Positions 37,214 through 45,727 of a stretch of 64,000 nt of DNA are shown one piece after another. Position numbers and translations under genes: made by a program. Within the stretch, counting starts at the first letter, position 1; every line of letters starts with the position of its first letter. The DNA comes from Planctomycetota bacterium (lineage in GTDB: Bacteria; Planctomycetota; Phycisphaerae; Phycisphaerales; SM1A02), in NCBI GenBank assembly GCA_016872835.1, contig VGYX01000003.1:1-64000 (forward strand), in the 5' to 3' direction. The notes below the pieces were generated by a model that was not told the origin of the DNA, did no database searches, and was given only the letters and a program-made list of their open reading frames with translations.

Positions 37214-37498
37214 ATGGAAACGAATTTGACGGGAAATGGCATGCAGGGTGGCTCGGGCGGGGTTCCGACCCGGTTCGAGCATTTGCGCGGCTTGCTTCGC
37301 CGCATGGACCGGATCGTGGACTCGTCCCGGGACCAGCGCTTGGGGCGCGTGATCGTGGCGCCGACGGTGGCACCGGCCTCGATTCCGTTCCCGAAGGCGC
37401 AGGCGACTGCGAGCAGCGGCAAGCCGCGTGCCGTGGCGAAGAGCCTGCAGGATTTCGAGGCCGCGTTCGCGCGCTTGACGGATCGTCAGGTCGGTTGA
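37214..37498 (+). CDS. Small protein of unknown function, 94 residues
   Basis: Preceded by AAAGGAGG at the right distance from the ATG, one of the best ribosome sites in the window, so it is very likely translated. The sequence starts with a glycine-rich segment, then RFEHLRGLLRRMDRIVDSS, an amphipathic basic helix, a Pro/Ala-rich middle and a short C-terminal helix (SLQDFEAAFARL). There is no signal peptide, cysteine or known motif. It is divergent from the tricorn-like gene and followed 72 bases later by an M42 peptidase gene with its own leaderless-type promoter. Function unknown. Confidence 0.72.
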   Translation: METNLTGNGMQGGSGGVPTRFEHLRGLLRRMDRIVDSSRDQRLGRVIVAPTVAPASIPFPKAQATASSGKPRAVAKSLQDFEAAFARLTDRQVG

Positions 37499-37570
37499 TC
37501 GCGGTGAAGGTCATCTAAGGGTGCCGGCGAGTCGATTCGCGAAGGCCGTGGCGGATACATTCCGCTCCCC

Positions 37571-38671
37571 ATGCGCCCCGACTCGCTGACCTTTCTTCGT
37601 GCCCTTCTCGACACCCCAAGCCCCAGCGGATTCGAGCGGGCGGGCCAGCAGGTCTGGCTGAGCTACGTCCGGCCCTTCGCCGACAAGGTGTGGAACGACG
37701 CCTACGGCAACTGCTTCGCGTCGATCGAGCCCGCGGGCGTGAAGCCGGGCGCGAAGGTGATGACCGTGGCGCTGTGCGGCCATGCCGACGAGATCGGCCT
37801 GATGGTCAATCACTTCGACTCGAACGGCTACATCTATTGCAAGTCGATCGGCGGCATCGATGCGGGCAGCATCGTGGGCAAGCGCGTGCAGTTCCAGAGC
37901 ACGGTGCCCGGGGTGAAGAACCCGGTGCTCGGCGTGATCGGTGCCACCGCGATCCACCTGCAGGACAAGAGCGTCGAGGGCAAGGTGCGCAAGCTGCACG
38001 AGCTCTACATCGACATTGGCGCGAAGGACCAGGCGGCCGCACAGGCGATGGTGAACATCGGCGACCCCGGCGTGTTCATGGATTCCAGCATGCTGATGGG
38101 CGACGGCCTCATCGTGGCGCGCGGCCTTGACAACCGCATCGGCACCTTCGCCGCAGCCGAGGGCCTGCGTCTGGCGAGCGAGAAGCGTGGCGAGCTGAAG
38201 GTGCGCGTGGTGGCGGTGAGCACCGTGCAGGAGGAGGTGGGTCTGCGCGGCGCGGCGATGATCGCCGAGGCGCTGCACCCCGACGTGGCGTTGGTGACCG
38301 ACGTGGGACACGCCACCGACAGCCCTGGCATCAACCACGCGCAGCACGGCCATTTCAAGCTGGGCGGCGGCCCCAAGATCTCGATCGGCGGCTCGATGCA
38401 GCCCGAGGTGGTGGCGCGCCTGTTCGAGGTGGCGAAGCAGCGGGAGATTCCCGTGCAGCGCACCGCGGCGCCCGGCAGCAGCGGCACCGACACCGACGCG
38501 ATCTTCGTGCGGCGTGGCGGCATCGCGAGCGGGCTGGTGAGCCTGCCGATCCGCTACATGCACACCACGGTCGAAATGACCGCGCTGAGGGATCTGGAGC
38601 AGATCGGCGAGATCTTCGCGGGCTTCTGCCTGGGCCTGAAGGGTGACGAGAGTTTCGTGCCGGCGCTCTGA
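37571..38671 (+). CDS. M42-family metallo-aminopeptidase
   Basis: 366 residues. Dinuclear metal ligands and catalytic acids appear in order: LCGHADEIGLMV, GLDNRIGTFAA, VSTVQEEVGLRGA (catalytic and metal-binding glutamates), ALVTDVGHATDSPG and a late histidine in IRYMHTTVEM. Substrate-side motif TPSPSGFE is near the N terminus. M42 enzymes form tetrahedral particles that trim peptides, often downstream of tricorn-like or proteasomal proteases; a tricorn-like gene lies nearby on the other strand. TACATT lies 9 bases before the ATG. The exact specificity cannot be read. Confidence 0.93.
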   Translation: MRPDSLTFLRALLDTPSPSGFERAGQQVWLSYVRPFADKVWNDAYGNCFASIEPAGVKPGAKVMTVALCGHADEIGLMVNHFDSNGYIYCKSIGGIDAGSIVGKRVQFQSTVPGVKNPVLGVIGATAIHLQDKSVEGKVRKLHELYIDIGAKDQAAAQAMVNIGDPGVFMDSSMLMGDGLIVARGLDNRIGTFAAAEGLRLASEKRGELKVRVVAVSTVQEEVGLRGAAMIAEALHPDVALVTDVGHATDSPGINHAQHGHFKLGGGPKISIGGSMQPEVVARLFEVAKQREIPVQRTAAPGSSGTDTDAIFVRRGGIASGLVSLPIRYMHTTVEMTALRDLEQIGEIFAGFCLGLKGDESFVPAL

Positions 38672-38694
38672 GCGCGGCTCGTAGACTGTCCCCC

Positions 38695-39372
38695 ATGTTC
38701 CGTTTCGTCCGCGAGGCCTTCCGCGACATTCGCCACACCGGCAGCGTGTGGCCGAGCAGCCCCGCGCTCGCCAAGGCGATGACACGCGGGCTCGGTGACC
38801 TGCGTGGCAAGCGGCGCGTGCTTGAGGTGGGGCCGGGCACCGGGCCGTTCACGGAGCGCATCCTGCGGGGCCTGCGCGATGGCGACCACTTCGACATCGT
38901 GGAGCTGAACCCAGTGTTCTGTAGGGAGCTTGAGCGACGACTGGTTGCGCCGTACCGCAAGCGCAAGCCCCGCATGATGGTGGCGCTGCATCAGGCGGCG
39001 ATCCAGGAGGCGCCGCTCGAGGGGCCCTACGACCTGATCGTGTGCGGGCTTCCGTTCAACAACTTTCCGCCGACGCTCGTACGATCGATCTTCCGCCGCA
39101 TGATGGCGCTGCTGCGCGAGGGCGGCGAACTGGCGTACTTCGAGTACGCGGGCGTGCGCACGATCAAGGCGCCGCTGGTGGGCGAACGCGGGCGCAGGCA
39201 GCTCAAGGGCGTGCAGTATGTGGGGGAGAGCCTTCGCCGGCGCCATCGCGGCAAGCGTGAGTTGGTGCTGAGCAACATCCCGCCGGCGGTGGCCACACAC
39301 CTTCGCAAGAGCGAGGCAACGCCGGCCAAGCGTGCGCCGGAGACCCGCAAGCGGCGCACAGCGCCGGCCTGA
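38695..39372 (+). CDS. SAM-dependent methyltransferase, PmtA/KsgA-like
   Basis: 225 residues. The SAM-binding motif I is RVLEVGPGTGPFTERIL (about 40-57), and the acidic residue closing strand 2 is in DIVELNPVFC. Post-motif I elements are DLIVCGLPFNNFPP. The N terminus FVREAFRDIRHTGSVWPSSP is characteristic of the rRNA-adenine-methyltransferase-like group that includes phospholipid N-methyltransferases. The substrate is therefore probably a phospholipid head group, but this is not proven. The C-terminal 20 residues are basic and low complexity. TAGACT is 7 bases before the ATG. Confidence 0.85.
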   Translation: MFRFVREAFRDIRHTGSVWPSSPALAKAMTRGLGDLRGKRRVLEVGPGTGPFTERILRGLRDGDHFDIVELNPVFCRELERRLVAPYRKRKPRMMVALHQAAIQEAPLEGPYDLIVCGLPFNNFPPTLVRSIFRRMMALLREGGELAYFEYAGVRTIKAPLVGERGRRQLKGVQYVGESLRRRHRGKRELVLSNIPPAVATHLRKSEATPAKRAPETRKRRTAPA

Positions 39373-39380
39373 GCTGAGGC

Positions 39381-40619
39381 ATGGCGCGCGTCAACGAGCA
39401 TTTCCTGAAGCTGGCCGCGGGATACTTCTTCCCGGAGATCGGCCGACGCGTGAACGCGTTCGCGGCGGAACGACCGGACCTCGCTGGGCGCATCATCCGC
39501 TGCGGCGTGGGCGACGTGACCGAGCCTCTGCCCGAGGTGGCGGTGCGTGCGCTGCACGAGGGTGCCGACGATCTGGCCACGCGCGAGCGGTTCCAGGGTT
39601 ACGGCCCGGCGACGGGGCACGAGTTTGTTCGGAAGGCCATCGCGCAGGTGGACTACCGCGACCGTGGCGTGCAGGTGGCCGACGACGAGATCTTCCTGTC
39701 GGACGGTAGCAAGCCCGACGCGAGCAACCTGCTCGAGATCCTGGGGCAGGGCAATCGCATCGCGGTGCAGGATCCGGTGTATCCGGTGTGCGTGGACACT
39801 AACGTGATGGCCGGCAACACCGGCGCCGCGATGGAAGGCGGTCGGTACGAAGGCATCACCTATCTCGAAGGCACTCCCGACAACGGCTTTGCGCCACCGC
39901 CGCCCGCGGAGCGCCTTGACGTGGTGTACCTGTGCTTCCCGAACAATCCGACCGGCGCCACGATCACGCGCGAGGGCCTGAAGCGGTGGATCGACTGGGC
40001 TCGCACGAACGACACCCTGGTGCTGTTCGATGCGGCCTACGAGGCCTACGTGCGTGATCCGGCGGTGCCGCGCAGCGTGTACGAGGTGCCGGGCGCGCGC
40101 GAGTGCGCGATCGAGTTCCGCAGCTTCTCGAAGAACGGCGGATTCACGGGCGTGCGGTGTGGCTACACGGTGGTGCCGAAGGAACTCACCGGCAGCACGC
40201 GCGACGGCACGCGTGTGCCGCTGCACGGCCTGTGGATGCGGCGCTGGAGCACCTGCAGCAACAGCGTGAGCTGGCCGGTGCAGAATGCGGCGGCCGCACT
40301 GTGCACACCGGAGGGGCAGCGTCAGATGCGTGCGCTGACCGACTTCTATCTGGAGAACGCGCGCATCCTGCGTGGCGCGGTGCAGGCGCTTGGGCTGCGC
40401 TGCTGGGGCGGTGACAACGCGCCGTACGTGTGGATCAAGTGCCCTGAGGGCCTGCACAGTTGGGATGCCTTCGACCGCCTGCTTCGTAACGCGCAACTGG
40501 TGTGTACGCCAGGCGCGGGTTTCGGCCGCTGTGGCGAGGGCTTCATTCGCGTGAGCGCCTTCAACAGTCGCGCGAATGTGGAAGAGGCGGGTGGCCGTCT
40601 CGCCGCGCTGGTTTCGTGA
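39381..40619 (+). CDS. dapL: LL-diaminopimelate aminotransferase
   Basis: 412 residues, fold-type I PLP enzyme. It converts tetrahydrodipicolinate directly to LL-diaminopimelate for lysine and peptidoglycan synthesis. Diagnostic segments: YFFPEIGRRVNAF near the N terminus, CGVGDVTEPLPEVAVRAL, FQGYGPATGHEFVRKAIA, SDGSKPDASN, CFPNNPTGATI and the PLP-lysine motif EFRSFSKNGGFTGVRCGY. It starts 8 bases after the methyltransferase gene and is probably on its mRNA. The usual planctomycete and chlamydial lysine route uses this enzyme. Confidence 0.95.
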   Translation: MARVNEHFLKLAAGYFFPEIGRRVNAFAAERPDLAGRIIRCGVGDVTEPLPEVAVRALHEGADDLATRERFQGYGPATGHEFVRKAIAQVDYRDRGVQVADDEIFLSDGSKPDASNLLEILGQGNRIAVQDPVYPVCVDTNVMAGNTGAAMEGGRYEGITYLEGTPDNGFAPPPPAERLDVVYLCFPNNPTGATITREGLKRWIDWARTNDTLVLFDAAYEAYVRDPAVPRSVYEVPGARECAIEFRSFSKNGGFTGVRCGYTVVPKELTGSTRDGTRVPLHGLWMRRWSTCSNSVSWPVQNAAAALCTPEGQRQMRALTDFYLENARILRGAVQALGLRCWGGDNAPYVWIKCPEGLHSWDAFDRLLRNAQLVCTPGAGFGRCGEGFIRVSAFNSRANVEEAGGRLAALVS

Positions 40620-40686
40620 GTCGAACCGATTGAAACAGCCCGATGCAGACAGAACGGCACGAAAGGCCAGACGTTCAACGCGTTGC

Positions 40687-40744
40687 GAGTGTCCTCTCCG
40701 GTCACGGGCATGCCTCCATTGCATGGCCCACGGTAGCGACACTC
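40687..40744. repeat. Long imperfect inverted repeat between convergent genes
   Basis: Three nested stems: outer GAGTGTC (40687-40693) with GACACTC (40738-40744), middle CCG (40698-40700) with CGG (40731-40733), inner GGGCATGC (40706-40713) with GCATG-G-CCC (40721-40729, one bulged G) around the loop CTCCATT. It lies between the convergent dapL and outer-membrane-protein genes, where a bidirectional 3' end is expected. There is no T-tract, so a Rho-independent terminator is not shown; an RNA 3'-end stabiliser or REP-like element is possible. Confidence 0.6.
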
Positions 40745-40829
40745 AAGAGTGCGCCGGGAAAGTGAGACCATATTTCCCTCGACCGCAGCGAATCGGCACG
40801 GCCCCCATGCCGACACGCCCGCTCGCGCC

Positions 40830-41821
40830 TCAGAACCGGTAGCTCACGAACGCACCGAGAATCAGCGCCGGATTGCCACCCGTGCTGGTGACCGTGCCGC
40901 CACCGCCATCAAGCGTCTTCACGCGGCTGTACAGCGCACTGCCGGCCACGAGGTCCATGCGCAGATTCGTGATCGGCCGCCACTCGATGCGCCCGTAGAT
41001 CGACGTGTTCGACTCCTGGAAGATGAAGTCGGCGTCCGGGCCACTGTCGTCGAGTCGCGCCTGCCGGAACTCCCACGCGCCACCGAAGCCGACGTCGAGA
41101 CTCGGTCCAAGTTCATGCTCGATCTCCAGGCCTACGAAGGGATTCGCCTCGGGACCGCGGATGTTGCTGATGCGCGTGCTCTCGCCGATCTTCCAGTCCA
41201 CCAGCGGCGCGGGCACCACAAGCACGCCACTGCCAAGCAGGCCTTTGGCCAGGATGCCGAAGCCGAGCACATGCTCCTGATCGAACGCGTAACGGAAGTT
41301 CGCGATCGCGCCGCCCGTGATGGTCTTGCCTCCGTCGGCATGGCTTTCGCCCGCCATCTGAAGGATGGGTGCGCCGCCGATTGCCCAATGGCGGTCCAGC
41401 GCGACGGTGAATCGTGGCGTGATGCTGAGTGCCTCGGTGTTGAGCGTGCTGCCGAGGCCGAAGTTCGTGCCGTGGAACTCGTAGTGATCGAACTCGTAGC
41501 CGATGCCCATGTCGAGCATCATGTTCTCGGTCAGGACGGCCTTGCTGCTGAAGGCGGCATAGGCGCGGCTGGCGGCGTAGTTGCCTCCGCTGTTCACCGT
41601 GGTGTTGAACTGCTGAACGAACCCGCCGGCAAGCTTGAAGCGCGTGGCGGTGCCGGGGCCCGCCGCAGGTGCGTCGGCCGGCGGCTGCGTGTCGCCGGTG
41701 TTCTGGATCGCCTCGCGCGATTCCGTGGTGCGCGCGCCTGCGCCAACGTTCTGGGCGGCGGCGATGGAGCAGAGGGCGAGTGAGGCGAGTGAGGCGGTGG
41801 TGGCACGCATGACGAGGGTCA

Positions 41822-41822
<1 letters not shown>
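40830..41822 (-). CDS. Outer-membrane beta-barrel protein of unknown function
   Basis: 330 residues. Signal peptide (TTASLASLALCSIAAAQ), a Pro/Ala-rich linker, then alternating amphipathic strands such as FKLAGGFVQQFNTT, YAAFSSKAVLTENMMLDMGIG and RMDLVAGSALYSRV. The end is FVSYRF with a terminal phenylalanine, the classical BAM recognition signal for outer-membrane insertion. It resembles DUF6268-type barrels, but this is not certain. The start ATG at 41822 overlaps the moxR stop as TGATG; the ATG at 41810 (RATTASLAS) is an alternative and fits the signal peptide equally well. Confidence 0.85.
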
Positions 41823-42820
<998 letters not shown>

Positions 42821-42869
42821 AGGGTTGAAATGTTACGAAAGGCTTGAGCGGCCGCTTGCCGGATTCGAG

Positions 42870-43010
42870 CCGCGTGGTAAGGTGTGCGCGTTCGCCGATG
42901 TCCGGCGAATGGCCCCCAGGCGGGGGAAGGCGGTGCGAATCCGCCGCGAACGCGTCACCGTGTGCCTGCCGTCCTTATCTACGGCAGGCGAGTCGGGTCT
43001 ATCGCCTGAG
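42870..43010 (+). promoter_or_regulatory. Probable cobalamin (B12) riboswitch
   Basis: The core matches the B12 element: GGGGGAAGG, then GGCGG-TGCGAAT-CCGCC and CGCG-AA-CGCG, followed by GTCACCG. The downstream box GAGTCGGGTCTATCGCC is a degenerate match to the usual AGYCMGGAGACC-GCC. Supporting stems are TTCGCCG/CGGCGAA (42891-42909), CCCCC/GGGGG (42913-42926) and a perfect 9-bp stem GCCTGCCGT/ACGGCAGGC (42964-42989). It lies about 130 bases upstream of the PEP-CTERM-like gene at 43143. The moxR/43143 gap (42821-43142) holds this element and a short GC hairpin; no other gene is seen. Exact ends are estimated. Confidence 0.75.
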
Positions 43011-43142
43011 GGTCCGTGCTTGTTCCCGCCCGCGCAGCTCGGGTGGACGGCCGTCGCGCCCTCGGGCGCGCACCCTCCATCGTGTCTGCACGGCTTCTCC
43101 CGTGTTTTCCGCCGCGCGATCGGCGGACGAAAGGTTCGACCC

Positions 43143-43667
43143 ATGACCCGAAGCATGTCCTGTCTGTCTGCACTCACTTTCTCCTGCACGCTCACCGTCG
43201 GTGCGACGGCAGGGCTGGTGAGCACGCAGACCATCGGCTCGGGCGCGAAGAGCGCCAGCCTGCAATTCGACTTCGAGAACGGCAACACGCATGTGGTGAA
43301 CGTGCGCTGGGACGGAACGCTCACCGGATTCGGCGCGCTGGAACTCATGTCGACTCAGGCGACCGGTGGCCGTCTGGACTACCAATCCTTCAGCTTCGGC
43401 AAGTTCGTCACGGGTCTCGGCGTGGGTGGTGACTACCAGTACGGCGAGGGTGAACTGTGGCCCGTCGAGAACTACTGGCACTACTGGACGGCCGAGGGCG
43501 ACGCGGCGTTCGAGGCCCCGATGTTCGGCGCCTCCGGTCGCGCGATGCAGGACGGCTCGCGCGACGCGTGGGTATTCGGCTCCTCGGCTGCGCCGGCGGT
43601 GATCCCTGCGCCTGGTGTGCTGGCGCTCGCGGCGTGTGTGGGTATGTGCAGGCGTCGAAGGGCCTGA
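43143..43667 (+). CDS. PEP-CTERM-like secreted protein under a cobalamin riboswitch
   Basis: 174 residues. A signal peptide (MSCLSALTFSCTLTVGATAG) leads to a domain rich in aromatic residues: QFDFENGNTHVVNVRWDG, YQYGEGELWPVENYWHYWTAEGD. The end is VIPAPGVLALAACVGMCRRRRA, an anchor of the PEP-CTERM type. A modest AAAGG site precedes the ATG at 43143; longer in-frame reading upstream runs through the riboswitch and is not coding. Because the riboswitch should reduce expression when B12 is plentiful, a role in capturing cobalt, cobalamin or a precursor at the surface is a reasonable guess only. Confidence 0.82.
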   Translation: MTRSMSCLSALTFSCTLTVGATAGLVSTQTIGSGAKSASLQFDFENGNTHVVNVRWDGTLTGFGALELMSTQATGGRLDYQSFSFGKFVTGLGVGGDYQYGEGELWPVENYWHYWTAEGDAAFEAPMFGASGRAMQDGSRDAWVFGSSAAPAVIPAPGVLALAACVGMCRRRRA

Positions 43668-43703
43668 TCGCGGCTCCCGCGGGCGTGCAGGTATCGTGCG
43701 CGT

Positions 43704-44396
43704 GTGCTGGTCGCGCCCGATCACATCTTGTTGGACCGTCGTGTGCCGGCCGGCATGCCATTGCTGGAGTCGTGGTGGTGGCGTGCCTTCGCGGCGGGCG
43801 TGAGCATCGGGCTGGTGCCGCTGCTGATCGTGCTCTGGCACTTCATCGACGTGCCCTTCGGCGCGTGGATGGAGGCGCACTGGCCAGCGCTTCTGACAGG
43901 ATTCAGCATCCTGGGCGCGCCGGAGTTCTGGCTTGTCGGTTCCGGCGCGGCGTTCCTGTTGATGGCGGCGCAGCGCGAGCGCGAGCGAGCGCAGGAAGCG
44001 TTCGTGCTGTTCGTGACGATTGGTGCGAGTGTGCTGGCGTGCGGGTTCTGCGACGCCTTTGCGGAGGGCGCGGTCTGGATCGCGGCTGGCGGCGCTGATG
44101 CATGGGAGCATCTGAGCCCGAATCCGCGCGCGGCCACCATCGCGGCGGCGACCATCTGGACGTGGACTGCGGCGCCGCGATGGCGGCGACGCGTGGCGAT
44201 CGCGCTTCCGCTGGTGCTTGCCGCCGAGGTGGCGGTGGGCGTGGCGTTCCTGGCCGACGCCCTCGCCGGCGCCTGGCTGGGTGTGCTGGTCGGCCTTGTG
44301 GTGCCGTGGATCCGCTGGCGCGGTCGCGATCGATGGACGCATCGACGCCGATGGAGCATCAGCTCCACAACGGTCGAGTCGCCTGAGCGGGCGTGA
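43704..44396 (+). CDS. PAP2-like membrane protein lacking catalytic histidines
   Basis: About 230 residues with five or six hydrophobic helices. The arrangement and the segment AFLADALAGAWLGVLVG (181-197) recall PAP2-type lipid phosphatases, whose motif there is HYPSDVLAG. Here the histidine position is alanine and the earlier SGHA motif position reads PRAAT (141-145), so both catalytic histidines are missing. TATCGT ends 6 bases before the GTG at 43704, supporting this start. It could be an inactive lipid-binding relative. The similarity is weak, so the family assignment is tentative. Confidence 0.7.
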   Translation: MLVAPDHILLDRRVPAGMPLLESWWWRAFAAGVSIGLVPLLIVLWHFIDVPFGAWMEAHWPALLTGFSILGAPEFWLVGSGAAFLLMAAQRERERAQEAFVLFVTIGASVLACGFCDAFAEGAVWIAAGGADAWEHLSPNPRAATIAAATIWTWTAAPRWRRRVAIALPLVLAAEVAVGVAFLADALAGAWLGVLVGLVVPWIRWRGRDRWTHRRRWSISSTTVESPERA

Positions 44397-44400
44397 GCGA

Positions 44401-45018
44401 TCAGCCCTGCGCGGGCGCGGGCGCCTTCACCGGCAGCTTCTCCAGCACGCGGTCGATGAGCCCGTAGGTCTGCATCTCCGCGGCCGTGAGCCACTTGTTG
44501 CGCTCGCAGTCCTCGGCGATCTGCGTCTTCGGCTTGCCGGTCTGCCGCGCGTAGATGTCGTAGAGCTGCTCACGCATGCGCAGGATGTGCCGGGCCTCGA
44601 TCTCGAGGTCGGTGGCCTGGCCCTCGAGCACGCCGCCGATGAGCGGTTGGTGCATCAGGTTCTCGGCGTTCGGAAGCGCGAATCGCTTGCCCTTGGTGCC
44701 GCTGCACGCGATCACGCTGCCCATGCTGGCGGCCTGACCGATGATGTAGGTGCAGACGTCGCAGGGCACGAAACGCATCGTGTCCACGATGCCGAGACCG
44801 CTGGTCACGCTGCCACCCGGGCTGTTCACGTACAGGTGGATGTCGGCCTTCGGATCCTCGTTGGCCAGGAACAGGAGCTGCGCGACGACCAGGTTGGCCA
44901 TCACGTCGTTCACGGGTCCGCCCACGAAGATGATGCGGTCGTTCAGCAGACGGCTGTAGATGTCGTAGGCGCGCTCGCCGCGGCCGGTCTTCTCGATGAC
45001 GATGGGGACGAGGGTCAT
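44401..45018 (-). CDS. clpP: ATP-dependent Clp protease proteolytic subunit (ClpP), copy 1
   Basis: 205 residues, the standard length. Self-compartmentalised serine protease subunit. Catalytic serine S98 in GQAASMGS, histidine H123 in [11 protein letters not shown] and aspartate D170 in QIAEDCERN are in the canonical order. The N-terminal [24 protein letters not shown] and [12 protein letters not shown] are family-typical. It lies 25 bases downstream of the second clpP copy and is the last gene of the astB-clpP-clpP group. No clpX or clpA gene is in the window. Confidence 0.95.
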   Translation of the reverse strand: MTLVPIVIEKTGRGERAYDIYSRLLNDRIIFVGGPVNDVMANLVVAQLLFLANEDPKADIHLYVNSPGGSVTSGLGIVDTMRFVPCDVCTYIIGQAASMGSVIACSGTKGKRFALPNAENLMHQPLIGGVLEGQATDLEIEARHILRMREQLYDIYARQTGKPKTQIAEDCERNKWLTAAEMQTYGLIDRVLEKLPVKAPAPAQG

Positions 45019-45043
45019 GGCTGGTTCCGTGGGGTGCTCGGGT

Positions 45044-45727
45044 TCACTTCTTGCTCTTGTCGGGGAAGCTGGCGACCTCGTCGACCAGCCCGTAGGCCTT
45101 CGCCTCGGCGGCGCTGAAGTACTTGTCGCGCTCGCCGTCCTTCGCCACCTGCTCGAACTTCTGGCCGGTGTGGCGCGCCAGGATCTCGTTCAGCATGCGC
45201 TTGTCCTTCAGGATCTGCTCGGCCTGGATCTGGATGTCGCTGGTCTGGCCGCCCACGCCGCCGAAGGGCTGATGGATCATCACCTTCGCGTGGGGCAGGA
45301 TGTGGCGCTTGCCGGCGTGGCCGCTGGCCAGCAGCACGGCGCCGCCCGAGTATGCGCGGCCGATGCAGAAGGTGGCCACCTCGCTGCTGATGAACTGCAT
45401 GGTGTCGTAGATGGCCAGCGTGTCGTCGACCGCGCCGCCGGGGCTGTTGATGTAGAAGTTGATGTCCTGCCCGCGCTTCTGGTTCTCCAGATAGAGCATC
45501 TGCATCATCACGCGCGCGGCGCTGGCGTGGTTGATCTCGCCGATGAGGAACACCACGCGGTTCTCGAGGAGCAGTTCGTCGATGCTCATCTCGCGCGTGC
45601 GCTGGTAGCTGATCGAGGCGACCAGCTCGCGGGGCAGGCCCGCGAGCACTTCCGGGGTGATCACATTCGGGGTCTTGAACATGGAGGCGGGATCATAGTG
45701 CGGTGCCGCCATCGCCGCCGCGTTCAT
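45044..45727 (-). CDS. ClpP-family protease subunit, divergent copy 2
   Basis: 227 residues. It keeps the catalytic serine (S127), histidine (H152 in [10 protein letters not shown]) and aspartate (D197 in [11 protein letters not shown]), but the serine motif is [11 protein letters not shown] rather than the canonical GQAASMGA, and the N terminus has about 35 extra residues. [18 protein letters not shown] is conserved. Start at 45727 is fixed by an ATGA overlap with the astB stop; a second ATG at 45712 is possible. Paired clpP genes often form mixed rings, so it may partner with copy 1. Confidence 0.93.
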   Translation of the reverse strand: MNAAAMAAPHYDPASMFKTPNVITPEVLAGLPRELVASISYQRTREMSIDELLLENRVVFLIGEINHASAARVMMQMLYLENQKRGQDINFYINSPGGAVDDTLAIYDTMQFISSEVATFCIGRAYSGGAVLLASGHAGKRHILPHAKVMIHQPFGGVGGQTSDIQIQAEQILKDKRMLNEILARHTGQKFEQVAKDGERDKYFSAAEAKAYGLVDEVASFPDKSKK

